Below are positions 8,485 through 15,760 of a stretch of DNA of 36,671 nucleotides, piece after piece. Below the pieces are notes generated by a model that was given only the letters and a program-made list of their open reading frames with translations, did no database searches and was not told the DNA's origin. The stretch is from a virus. The DNA lies in IMG/VR virus record IMGVR_UViG_3300036792_000065, positions 1 to 36,671 of that record; one strand, written 5' to 3'. The translations under genes were made by a program, and so were the position numbers. Numbering within the stretch: position 1 is the first letter of the stretch; each line of letters starts with the position of its first letter.

Positions 8485-8982
8485 TTACTGGATGATCAGT
8501 GCAGCCTCCCGCCAAGACAGTGACATATCCATGGTATAGCAAGCCCAGTTTCGCGGGTCGCTATACGAACGTCGTGGCTCTGTGTGAACAGTAGCTTCAA
8601 TACATGCAGCTGAAGCGTACTCTACGCCGTTTGCAACAATGTTTAGCGGACGTCCAAAGACTCCCGGTAGCTTACTCATCGTAGCCAACCAAATCCTGCT
8701 GACTAGATCATTAGCTGCAAACCATGGAGGCTTATTAGATCCAGGCTTAGTTGCATAGCCTCTGACTTCAACAATAGGCTGCGCTATTGGCATTCCAGCC
8801 ATCGGTGTACCACCGACAACTGTTACAGTAATAAAGTTCGCGAGGCCATCTTTATTCAATGGCCAGTTCTGGTCTGGAGGAGGCTGCGTGGCAACCATGC
8901 TAGGAGTGAAAGTTCCGAACTGCGCTGGAATGCTCGCAATCCATGCCATGGCGACTAGCTCACTAGTCGGGTGCGGAGCCAT
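8485..8982 (-). CDS. Tail terminator protein
   Basis: The 165-residue form starts MAPHPTSELVAMAWIASIP. Its ATG overlaps the TGA of the gp10-like gene (TGATG) and has GGAAG five bases upstream. An in-frame ATG at 9012 with a similar GGAAG site would add ten residues. The features PIAQPIVEVRGYATKPGSNKP and NDLVSRIWLATM, with a C-terminal YTMDMSLSWRE strand, match the alpha/beta tail terminator family (lambda gpU-like) in length and order. It caps the tail tube and joins it to the head. It follows the gp10-like completion gene and precedes the major tail protein, the expected order. Confidence 0.78.
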   Translation of the reverse strand: MAPHPTSELVAMAWIASIPAQFGTFTPSMVATQPPPDQNWPLNKDGLANFITVTVVGGTPMAGMPIAQPIVEVRGYATKPGSNKPPWFAANDLVSRIWLATMSKLPGVFGRPLNIVANGVEYASAACIEATVHTEPRRSYSDPRNWACYTMDMSLSWREAALIIQ

Positions 8983-9398
8983 CAATACTTCCGACCGCGA
9001 AGAGCCATCCAAGCTTCCAAGGTCTGCGGTCGACCTAGACGCTGAACACCTGGAGCTATAAGAGGAGGAGTGCCTTCAGGGTCTGACGGCGTACGATACT
9101 TGTAGAGCGCGGGGCGCAAGAAGGGCTGCTCTTCAACTAGCTCAGGACCCGTGACCCCGGTAAAGCGATGGTATACACGGTGTCCGAATTCAACATCGGT
9201 TGAATAGTCTGCGGTAGAGTAGATGATAACCGTATTACCGTCGGCATAGTACTCAATACCTGCAGCGAGAGCGCCTGTGCGCTTAGGGGCATAACGAATA
9301 GCGTCCGCAGCAATCAACGGACCAATAGTCGACACGAGAAGTTCTTCAGCGTCTGCTTCAATATGCCCGATCGCATCGGGGTCAATATAGACCTGCAC
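8982..9398 (-). CDS. HK97 gp10-like tail completion / neck protein
   Basis: A 138-residue protein from a GTG at 9398. It shows the gp10 signature: IRYAPKRTGALAAGIEYYA at about 54-72, then DYSTDVEFGHRVYH, and EEQPFLRPALYKYR near 100-113. This family sits between head connector and tail tube. Its gene is separated from the connector genes at 12 kb by an unusual insertion of seven small genes (9573-11864). The 174-base non-coding stretch upstream holds a strong stem-loop, so it may head its own transcript. Confidence 0.87.
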   Translation of the reverse strand: MQVYIDPDAIGHIEADAEELLVSTIGPLIAADAIRYAPKRTGALAAGIEYYADGNTVIIYSTADYSTDVEFGHRVYHRFTGVTGPELVEEQPFLRPALYKYRTPSDPEGTPPLIAPGVQRLGRPQTLEAWMALRGRKY

Positions 9399-9506
9399 TA
9401 GCCACGCCCTCTACGGTTGCGGCACGATCGAGCTCCTGGTGTCTACCACCGTTAAGCTCTTTCGCTCTCACTCTAAGTCTATCATAAGGTCACCTAGGAA
9501 AGCTAT

Positions 9507-9555
9507 AGCCCCTCACTAAATACTTAACTATACTAAACAGTTTTAGTGAGGGGCT
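9507..9555 (-). terminator. 14-bp perfect stem-loop in the 9399-9572 gap
   Basis: The arms 9507-9520 (AGCCCCTCACTAAA) and 9542-9555 are perfect reverse complements around a 21-base A/T-rich loop. The right arm can also pair with 9532-9537, giving a competing small hairpin. No clear U-run follows on either strand, so a factor-independent terminator is not proven. RNA processing or attenuation between the membrane/peptidase gene block and the tail genes is equally possible. The remainder of the gap shows no open frame. Confidence 0.5.
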
Positions 9556-9572
9556 CCTAGCCCGCATCTAAA

Positions 9573-9689
9573 TTACTTTGACGAGTCGACGTTAGTCTTC
9601 TCATCTGTGTCCTTCGGCTGGAAGGCCTGCCAGATCGGAGAGATGAACTGGTCAAACACCCACCGAAGGAACAGCTTCCAGCGAGGCAT
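9573..9689 (-). CDS. 38-residue peptide, unknown
   Basis: The ATG at 9689 lies one base after the TGA of the peptidase gene (GGTGATCTGACATG), and the frame stops with TAA at 9573-9575. The product MPRWKLFLRWVFDQFISPIW has an amphipathic aromatic first half, and the second half is polar and charged (KDTDEKTNVDSSK). It is too short for a domain call. Placement after membrane proteins and the peptidase suggests a shared role, but this is inference. Confidence 0.6.
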   Translation of the reverse strand: MPRWKLFLRWVFDQFISPIWQAFQPKDTDEKTNVDSSK

Positions 9690-9690
9690 G

Positions 9691-10548
9691 TCAGATCACC
9701 AGCTGCTTGTAGTCCACGTAGTGACCTAGGAGATCGAGTGTCGAGGCGTGGATCAGGTAGTCACCTTGAAGGCCGAACTGCTCGCTCCACGAGTTGCGGA
9801 TCTTGATGACCGTCTTCTGCAGGTCGATTGCGCCCACCTTCGTCTGTGCGAGCTGCACGATCGCACGCTGTGTCGTCTCGTGACCTCCGGCGACGCCTGA
9901 CTGGATCGCAGCCTTTAGAGACTCGACCGAACCGTCTCCGTCGACGAAGCCATCAGAGTCCGGAGACATCCACGAGTTGAACCACGGAGCACCCTGCATC
10001 ACCGTACCCTTCTGGAGCGCTAGCAGGGCACCCTGGATGTTCGTCGGAACGATGAAGTTCTTGGCCAGCTTCTGCTTGACTAGCATCTGACAGCAGGACT
10101 CACCGTCCGAGCCGCAGTCCGTCGGAGGCCACTCAGACGATGGGTCATTCGTCTGGTCCGTGTCTAGGTGGTAGAACACGATGGCCCACTTCTCGTTGAC
10201 CGCTGCCGAGTTCGAGGCAGAGCTCGGAGCCATACGCCAGACCTTGCCTCCGAAGCCGACTTCGAGCGACTCGAGGTCCTTGCCAGCTGCGACTGACATC
10301 TGCGCAGCGTGCGCTGTCGAAGACTGAGCTGTACATGACCCGAGAGCGTCGACCGCCACCGCTCCGGGGATGAACTGCGATACCTCGATGTCCTGCTTGA
10401 ACAGGTCTTCCTGGTCGAGTACCGGGATCGGAATGTCCCAGCTAACCTCCTTGAGTTGCTCCTCCGAGTGGAAAAGCGTCCGCTCCGGGTCTAGCTTCGG
10501 AGTACGGTGATTCCGACCGAACTTGGTCCTAGTTGCACCTTCATACAT
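9691..10548 (-). CDS. Papain-like (C1 family) cysteine peptidase
   Basis: A 285-residue protein with the three landmarks of the papain fold in order. Cys72 lies in ALGSCTAQSSTAHAAQ (papain CGSCWAFS). His223 lies in GGHETT. Asn252 lies in IRNSWSEQFGLQGDYLI (papain NSWGxxWGxxGY). There is no signal peptide, and the first 60 residues could be a short pro-like extension. The start ATG at 10548 lies inside the HNH gene (58-base overlap) with GAGAGGA about 12 bases upstream. Such enzymes are uncommon in phage structural modules. Virion maturation, host-protein cleavage or cell-wall peptide cleavage are all possible. Confidence 0.8.
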   Translation of the reverse strand: MYEGATRTKFGRNHRTPKLDPERTLFHSEEQLKEVSWDIPIPVLDQEDLFKQDIEVSQFIPGAVAVDALGSCTAQSSTAHAAQMSVAAGKDLESLEVGFGGKVWRMAPSSASNSAAVNEKWAIVFYHLDTDQTNDPSSEWPPTDCGSDGESCCQMLVKQKLAKNFIVPTNIQGALLALQKGTVMQGAPWFNSWMSPDSDGFVDGDGSVESLKAAIQSGVAGGHETTQRAIVQLAQTKVGAIDLQKTVIKIRNSWSEQFGLQGDYLIHASTLDLLGHYVDYKQLVI

Positions 10549-10991
10549 AACGCGATCAGTCCTCTCACGAACTTGTACGCCGCATAATCTGCCGCACTAA
10601 TGATGTGTACACCACCATGCCCTCGATGGTGCCACAAACACAAGAGCGTCAGGTTCTGATCGGAATCGATCCACTTGCCGATTCCCATTTGTGAAACACC
10701 TGGATAGAACTGCTCCAGGAGCTTAATGTCGACGCCGTTCTGAAGTGCATACTCAATGATCGAGTGGTGCGCCTCTAGCGGAGCTGTTAGGTTACACTCT
10801 GAGGAGTCACCGCCACGGAACTGCTGACTGAAGTCACAATAGTAACTCCCGCCCGTCTGTCGACGACGTTTGAACTCCTCAAAGTCTGCGTACCAGGGAT
10901 CGTCAGCGCGCCCGGGGTGTGCAGGATAACGCACAATGTAATTATGCGTTATCCGTTGCACGTGCGCCGCGATCGTCCCTAGGAACCGCAT
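10491..10991 (-). CDS. HNH-like nuclease domain protein
   Basis: A 166-residue protein beginning directly after the TAG of the 39-residue peptide gene. It has a zinc/HNH-like layout: CDFSQQF at about 52-58, ECNLTAPLEAHHSIIEYAL with the His-His pair near 75, and DSDQNLTLLCLWHHRGHGG with Asn and the final His-His near 113-126. That is H...N...H in a beta-beta-alpha arrangement. HNH enzymes often cluster with packaging genes in HK97-like phages, but this one is far from the terminase gene. It could be a homing-type or DNA-processing nuclease. Activity is inferred. Confidence 0.72.
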   Translation of the reverse strand: MRFLGTIAAHVQRITHNYIVRYPAHPGRADDPWYADFEEFKRRRQTGGSYYCDFSQQFRGGDSSECNLTAPLEAHHSIIEYALQNGVDIKLLEQFYPGVSQMGIGKWIDSDQNLTLLCLWHHRGHGGVHIISAADYAAYKFVRGLIALCMKVQLGPSSVGITVLRS

Positions 10992-11111
10992 CTACAGCAG
11001 CACCCCGAACGCTTGCTGGATCAGCCAGGCCCCGAACAGGATCCCGACGCCGACGCCTAGTGCCACGCCGATCGCCGTAACGATGATGCTACCGATAGTA
11101 TCGCCGTTCAT
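10992..11111 (-). CDS. 39-residue single-span membrane peptide
   Basis: The ATG at 11111 follows an ideal AAGGAGGTCA site, and the TAG at 10992-10994 abuts the next ATG. The product MNGDTIGSIIVTAIGVALGV continues with GVGILFGAWLIQQAFGVLL, so one long Gly-rich membrane helix fills almost the whole peptide. Together with the two membrane proteins upstream it may be a holin-type or lysis-accessory peptide. No sequence signature proves this. Confidence 0.68.
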   Translation of the reverse strand: MNGDTIGSIIVTAIGVALGVGVGILFGAWLIQQAFGVLL

Positions 11112-11131
11112 GATTGACCTCCTTCCCTCTT

Positions 11132-11515
11132 CTAGCTGCAGTGAAACTCTTCCTTCAGAGTCATGAAGTCTTGATATAGTGCATAACTAGCCGCCCTTGA
11201 CTGATTCGAAGAAGGGTTGGTCGGCTTAGCTACCGGGTGACTCGTCAGAAGGTCTACCGTTGCACACCACTTCCCATCATCTTGCTGTATGGCTTGTTGA
11301 ATAGCTAGCTGGGTATTGCGGGTCGCGTTGGCATTACTCACCAGCAGATAAACGACCGCTGCGACCAGTCCAACGATCACAAGCGTCTGAACAGCGATTA
11401 GCCACCAGAGCGTACGCATCCCCTGTCGGGTAGCTTGCTCTAGCAACTCCCTAGTCTGCTCATCACTAAGAGGCTGGATAGGCGGCTGCTCTGGCAGTGG
11501 TGGTATTTCATGCAC
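11132..11515 (-). CDS. Membrane-anchored protein with proline-rich cytoplasmic start
   Basis: A 127-residue protein. Residues 1-18 are proline-rich (MHEIPPLPEQPPIQPLSDEQ), and 20-35 form a charged helix. A single span follows at about 37-60 (LWWLIAVQTLVIVGLVAAVVYLL). The C-terminal 65 residues, with two Cys (WCATVDLL and final FHCS), would be outside. The arrangement is typical of small actinophage lysis or virion-associated membrane proteins. It overlaps the coiled-coil protein gene by eight bases. A spanin-like pairing with that neighbour is conceivable but unproven. Confidence 0.7.
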   Translation of the reverse strand: MHEIPPLPEQPPIQPLSDEQTRELLEQATRQGMRTLWWLIAVQTLVIVGLVAAVVYLLVSNANATRNTQLAIQQAIQQDDGKWCATVDLLTSHPVAKPTNPSSNQSRAASYALYQDFMTLKEEFHCS

Positions 11516-11864
11516 GAGGCTGTACCTCCAGCAGTGTTGTTATATGGTCGACCTTTGCTACCAGCTGCCCAAGTATCTGGCTACCTGTAGCCATTTCCTT
11601 TAGCATAGTTACTTGACCATTGAGATCAGCTATCTTCTTGTCCTGATCTGCTATCTGCAGGGTCTTAGCTTGGTCCTGTGTTTGCAAGGCCTTTATTTGA
11701 TCCTCATAGGCTGCGGCTCGCTGTTGCCAGGCATTCGCAGTTCCTTGATAGATCGTAATCAGCTGACTGTTCTTTGAGACCTTAAAGGCAAAGTACCCAC
11801 CTGCGGCCGTAGCGACCACTAGAGCCACGCCAAGGAGTCCGGTTAGTACCAAAAGCGTGTTCAC
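11508..11864 (-). CDS. Membrane protein with coiled coil
   Basis: A 118-residue protein starting MNTLLVLTGLLGVALVVATA, one membrane span at residues 3-28. A long coiled coil follows at about 40-110 (QAKTLQIADQDKKIADLNGQ with heptad Leu/Ile). It lies directly after the connector gene and overlaps the next membrane protein gene. Single-span plus coiled-coil proteins of this size serve as i-spanin-like or virion tethering factors in phages. Here only the topology is visible. Confidence 0.7.
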   Translation of the reverse strand: MNTLLVLTGLLGVALVVATAAGGYFAFKVSKNSQLITIYQGTANAWQQRAAAYEDQIKALQTQDQAKTLQIADQDKKIADLNGQVTMLKEMATGSQILGQLVAKVDHITTLLEVQPRA

Positions 11865-11873
11865 TACGCCTCC

Positions 11874-12248
11874 TCAAGCCTGTTCAGTTGTGGTTACACG
11901 CTTCAAGGTAAGTATTAGATCCGGAGTCGCACCTGCATTTCCTAGAGCTGTTACCTGATACACTTCGTAGACCAGGTTAGTAAATTCGTCGAGGATCTGA
12001 TCCGTATTACGTATGTCTGTACCTGAAGGCAGAGCACAAGCTGCTAGCCTAAGTGTACTCGGCTCGGGACTGCTAGGCTCGAAGATAGTGCTCCCGAGCA
12101 CGATCGGTCGCAAAGGGCTCATGGTCGGATAGCTGATGAACGCGATCAGGCCTGTAACGATCGGTTGCATGCTGTCTTCTACGTCACCGAAGCTATCAGT
12201 CTGAGTACTTCGTAGAATCGATACGGTCGTGTTAGCTAGTGCGTACAT
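11874..12248 (-). CDS. Head-tail connector / head-closure-like protein
   Basis: 124 residues from an ATG at 12248 (GAGGT six bases upstream); an in-frame GTG at 12254 would add two residues. The sequence reads MYALANTTVSILRSTQTDSFG, then RNTDQILDEFTNLVYEVYQV and a final beta strand LILTLKRVTTTE. Length and order fit the stopper/head-closure component: head fibre, gp6-like connector, this gene, and later gp10-like and terminator genes. The family shows little sequence conservation, so the call depends on gene order. Confidence 0.65.
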   Translation of the reverse strand: MYALANTTVSILRSTQTDSFGDVEDSMQPIVTGLIAFISYPTMSPLRPIVLGSTIFEPSSPEPSTLRLAACALPSGTDIRNTDQILDEFTNLVYEVYQVTALGNAGATPDLILTLKRVTTTEQA

Positions 12249-12369
12249 GCACACACCTCATCTCAGGCCGTTCATTGTGGATTCGCTCCAGATGACTAAC
12301 AAGCAGTCTTGCATGAATAAAGGGCTTGCCGCATCGATAGCATCTCCACGGACTAGTAATCGGGCCCAC
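12232..12369 (-). CDS. 45-residue C2H2 zinc-finger mini-protein
   Basis: The GTG start at 12369 has GGAG six bases upstream and lies inside the end of the connector gene. The frame ends at 12232, overlapping the next gene by 17 bases. The product contains WRCYRCGKPFIHARLLVSHL followed by ERIH, a textbook finger: Cys10, Cys13, His26, His31 (C-x2-C-x12-H-x4-H). Only a short basic tail follows. The spacing and Phe/Leu core positions make chance unlikely. Its role between head-tail joining genes is unknown; DNA binding or structural zinc are options. Confidence 0.75.
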   Translation of the reverse strand: MGPITSPWRCYRCGKPFIHARLLVSHLERIHNERPEMRCVHVRTS

Positions 12370-12886
12370 TCGGAGCTCCTCCGTATCCTGATATAGGTGA
12401 CCAGGGAAACACGAACTCGCCGAAGTTGACACTGTTCGCTGCATATAGGTCCTCGAACGGAGACCTAACATGTAGAGCACGAGTACGTAGCCACGAGATC
12501 CTAGACAGTGACTTACGAACTAGTGGCCCGATCATCAACGCATTGGGGTTCTGCAGCTTAATAGGTGCACGCATAGTCTGAATGGAATCTACGTCCAGCC
12601 GCGTGTATAGGTCGGGCTGTTGCTGAATCCAGAGCGTCTGATAAACAACGGCGAGCTTCAGATAGTACACATCCGTAGCTCCCACGTTTTCATACCAGGC
12701 GTACGTAATCACGGTGCCCGAACTCGGATCGGTCCATTCGAACGTGTATGGACGACCAGTAAAGAGATCGATAATAGAACCTGCGAACTGCACTTGAGCA
12801 TCGGTAACCGTCTGCCCTGTAATGTTCAGCACATCTGCTGCCGTAGCCCAAGTATTAGTTACGTTAGGCGTCGCCATAGGTCTCAT
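12353..12886 (-). CDS. Head-tail connector protein (gp6-like adaptor)
   Basis: A 177-residue protein with ATG at 12886 (AAGGGG close upstream) or 12877. The sequence NTWATAADVLNITGQTVTD begins a helical adaptor fold: AQVQFAGSIIDLFTGRPY at about 33-50, YYLKLAVVYQTLWIQQQPDL near 72-91, and SIQTMRAPIKLQNPNALMIG. These are standard phrases of actinophage adaptor proteins that bind the portal ring. It overlaps the fibre gene by 23 bases. Confidence 0.78.
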   Translation of the reverse strand: MRPMATPNVTNTWATAADVLNITGQTVTDAQVQFAGSIIDLFTGRPYTFEWTDPSSGTVITYAWYENVGATDVYYLKLAVVYQTLWIQQQPDLYTRLDVDSIQTMRAPIKLQNPNALMIGPLVRKSLSRISWLRTRALHVRSPFEDLYAANSVNFGEFVFPWSPISGYGGAPSGPDY

Positions 12887-15704
12887 CCGCCCCTTCTAGG
12901 CCAGTCTTATGAATAGTACCTGCCCGCTGTCGAGCTTCCTTCAATTGCCTACGACGACCCTGCCTAGTCTTCCTGGCCTCTAGGTAGCCTGAGACATGAG
13001 CGTCTCCAGGTCCTAGCCTTGGACGCTGTACTGTGCCTTGCAACGCTAGCACTGGTTCTGGAATACGGATTGACTCCTGAGGCGGAAACTTGAAGTTCAA
13101 GGCATGATCACGGAACCTGCCTTCGAGCCCCATCCCCCCGAAGCCTAGCCAAATTAGCAACGTTCCATCATGTACCCGTGCTGCATTAATTTGACCGCTC
13201 AATGCCGGCAACACGATTACGAGAGATCCTGTAATCGTCTGCTGAGCAAGACCCGCAATCAGAGTGGAAGGTTTAGGCAGAACTAGATTAAACGGTCCTC
13301 GCTCAGCATTATAGCGAGCAGTTAGCACAAGCCTAGGAGCAGGCAGAACGATGTTAAACGGACCGCTCTCAGTGAACTGAACAGTTCCCGACAGATTCGT
13401 TGTTAGCTGCGGGAGCGTTACGTTAAACGTACCCGCCTCTTGCAGCCGAACTCCCGGAGGTAGCCATATAACAAACGGGCCGCTAATAGTGGTCGAAAGG
13501 ATAGCACCGGATAGACTCGTCGTCAAGGTCGGCAATACTATTGTATTAGACGGTCCAAGCGGCCCTGATTCAGTATGCTGAGGATGCCCGACTAGACTCG
13601 ACGTCAGCATCGGCAAAGTAATATTGAACGGTCCATGTTCAATAACCTTGCCCGTTAGACTTGACGTCAAAGTAGGCAACGTAATATTGAACGAGCCTGT
13701 TTCAGTATGCTGTGCTGTACCCGACAAACTCGATGTCAGCGTCGGCAACGTAATATTAAATGAACCATGCTCAACAACTTTAGCCGAAAGGCTTGAAGCT
13801 GGAATCAGCAATACAATATTGAACGAGCCAGATTCGCCGCCAGTTTTCGAGCCTACTAGCGAAACTGTCGGTACTGGCAGAACAATATTAAACGAGCCCG
13901 ACTCGGTATGCTGAGCTGTACCCGACAAACTCGATATCAGCGTCGGCAACGTAGTATTGAACGTACCGTGCTCATGAATAAGCTTTGCGGCTAGTGAAAC
14001 CGTCGGTACTGGAAGCGTGAGATTGAATGAGCCAGATTCAGTATGCTGTGCTGAACCAGTTAGTGCTGTCGTGGGAACTGGGAGCGCAATATTAAAGGTG
14101 CCGTGCTCATGGATAAGCTTGGCACTCAACGAAGCTGTTAGAGTCGGAAGCGTGATATTAAACGCGCCAGACTCTGTATGTTGTGCTGTTCCGCTCAATG
14201 ATGTAGTCGGAACAGACAACGTAATATTAAACGCGCCAGATTCAGTCTGCTGTGCCGTCCCGCTCAATGATGTAGTCGGAGCAGGCAACGTAATCGCGAA
14301 TGTGCCGCTCTCAGTGCCTCCACCGCCACCTGTCAACTTGAATGCGACAAGGATTACTCCCCAGGCTTCGCCGCCGCTGCTGGTTACCGAGAACGTGCCT
14401 GTTTCGGTTCCCCCGGTGGAGTTCTTGTAGGCGAACCCAATGTTGGCGTCACTATTGCCATTAGGCGTGCCAGTCACAGTCGTGTACCCGGCCGGGGCCG
14501 TCCAGGTAGAGCCGGAGTCGCCGTCGTCGAATTCGATGTTAACCAGGAACTCGTTCGCGACTGTGCTGACGTACGCCGGTACCGTAGGGCTGGACGTGCC
14601 TCCACCGCTCTTAACACCGCTAAACGCCCCAGCTGTCCCGTCCAGGCAGGCCGTGGTATTCCCGGCGAGCAGCCCGGCTACTTCCAGGATGGTAACCGCA
14701 GCCCCGTTGCTCGCTGCGCCGGTTACCGTGATCGTCGGCTTAGTTCCGACATCACCCGCAGGGGTATCGAGCGCGAACAAGTAGAAGTTCGACAGGTCAG
14801 TCGACGTGGGACCGGTATGCACGAGCTGGGTAAAGCTGTTCGTGCCGTCCGAGACAGTAACCGCGCCCGTGTTGTTAGTCGCGATGCCAACTGCGGCGAT
14901 GAGCTTGGTACCCGAGGACAAGTTCGACGGGTAAACCGCCGAGAGAGTAGCCCCAGCGCTAGTGTTTCCGGCTGACTGGAGGACTGACCAGGAGGTTTCC
15001 TTGAGCAGAACCTGATAAACGTTACACTGTGTATTGTTGACCGAAGCTGGGTTAACAGATTCCGAGCCTGGTGCAATACTGCCCGGTCCCTGACCTGTTA
15101 GAGACCCGCCGCCAGCAAAACTAGCGTGACGAACGCTCGCACCTGTATAAGCACTAGAACCGACATAAGCTGTATAAGAGCCAGGTGTAGTAGGCAGAGT
15201 CTGACTAATCGCAGACAACCCAGCAGTCTGTCCAAAAGCCAAGTTGATAATGACACTAATTTCGCCGCTGCCTACAGCGCTAGCTGCTGGCGGCGTATAT
15301 GTTCTACCTGCTGCCGTCGTGTTATTGCACGCAGTAGTGTCAACCGTGACATACTTTCCAGCAGCTGGAGTATACGCCAGCATAAACGCCGTAAACTGCT
15401 CGGCAGTTGCACCGCAAGAAAAGACCGGAGCAGTATCTCCGCTTTGGAAAGTTCTCCAGCCGATAGCTGTTGTTAGACCAGCAGTGTTAGAACTAAAATT
15501 AAATCCGTCTAGAGTGCCACCTGAATGCGTGACCGTAAGTCCTGCAGCATAGAATGCTGCAGTAAAGATTACCAGGTCTCCCACAGACGGCGCGGTAGAC
15601 CAGGTAAACGCAGGGGTTCCAGCGCCTGAAGTGTACGAAAATGTAACAGCCGTTTGAGTCGTAAATGACGGCGAGCAGGTACCATAGCCGCGCAGTGTAG
15701 CCAT
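12864..15704 (-). CDS. 946-residue beta-repeat fibre, likely head-attached
   Basis: This long protein is encoded between the capsid genes and the head-tail connector, an unusual place for a fibre. Residues 1-235 and 236-460 look like two related beta-sandwich domains (SVGDLVIFTAAFYAAG and SGTKLIAAVGIATNNTG share the same pattern). Residues 464-854 hold about 18 copies of a 21-23 residue repeat, consensus (E/H)SGxFNITLPxLTxSLSGT followed by AQHTE. The last 92 residues are basic and end in a helix (QGRRRQLKEARQRAG), perhaps the anchor. It may be a capsid fibre or spike binding host glycans. The domain at 236-460 is encoded with visibly richer G+C than the repeats. Confidence 0.72.
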   Translation of the reverse strand: MATLRGYGTCSPSFTTQTAVTFSYTSGAGTPAFTWSTAPSVGDLVIFTAAFYAAGLTVTHSGGTLDGFNFSSNTAGLTTAIGWRTFQSGDTAPVFSCGATAEQFTAFMLAYTPAAGKYVTVDTTACNNTTAAGRTYTPPAASAVGSGEISVIINLAFGQTAGLSAISQTLPTTPGSYTAYVGSSAYTGASVRHASFAGGGSLTGQGPGSIAPGSESVNPASVNNTQCNVYQVLLKETSWSVLQSAGNTSAGATLSAVYPSNLSSGTKLIAAVGIATNNTGAVTVSDGTNSFTQLVHTGPTSTDLSNFYLFALDTPAGDVGTKPTITVTGAASNGAAVTILEVAGLLAGNTTACLDGTAGAFSGVKSGGGTSSPTVPAYVSTVANEFLVNIEFDDGDSGSTWTAPAGYTTVTGTPNGNSDANIGFAYKNSTGGTETGTFSVTSSGGEAWGVILVAFKLTGGGGGTESGTFAITLPAPTTSLSGTAQQTESGAFNITLSVPTTSLSGTAQHTESGAFNITLPTLTASLSAKLIHEHGTFNIALPVPTTALTGSAQHTESGSFNLTLPVPTVSLAAKLIHEHGTFNTTLPTLISSLSGTAQHTESGSFNIVLPVPTVSLVGSKTGGESGSFNIVLLIPASSLSAKVVEHGSFNITLPTLTSSLSGTAQHTETGSFNITLPTLTSSLTGKVIEHGPFNITLPMLTSSLVGHPQHTESGPLGPSNTIVLPTLTTSLSGAILSTTISGPFVIWLPPGVRLQEAGTFNVTLPQLTTNLSGTVQFTESGPFNIVLPAPRLVLTARYNAERGPFNLVLPKPSTLIAGLAQQTITGSLVIVLPALSGQINAARVHDGTLLIWLGFGGMGLEGRFRDHALNFKFPPQESIRIPEPVLALQGTVQRPRLGPGDAHVSGYLEARKTRQGRRRQLKEARQRAGTIHKTGLEGADETYGDA
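13143..14315 (-). repeat. About 18 in-gene repeats of 63-70 bases
   Basis: The DNA encoding the beta repeats of the 946-residue fibre shows repeated blocks such as GTAATATTAAACG and CAGTATGCTG roughly every 66-69 bases. Alternate copies end in AQHTE-type or KLIHE/KVIE-type linkers, so an older two-repeat unit seems to have been amplified. Recombination between copies could change fibre length. Confidence 0.85.
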
Positions 15705-15760
15705 GGCTCAGTTCGCCTCCTCGCCGCCACGAACACTCACTAGCAACTAGCAGTCGTCTA

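Noticed and set aside
12370-12480. N-terminal extension of the zinc-finger frame up to 12480
   Set aside because: It lies wholly inside the connector gene, is low in domain character, and the GTG at 12369 has the better ribosome site.
13624-14430. Plus-strand frames with NEPDSVCCAVP repeats
   Set aside because: They are the reverse-complement reading of the fibre repeats, not an independent Cys-rich protein.
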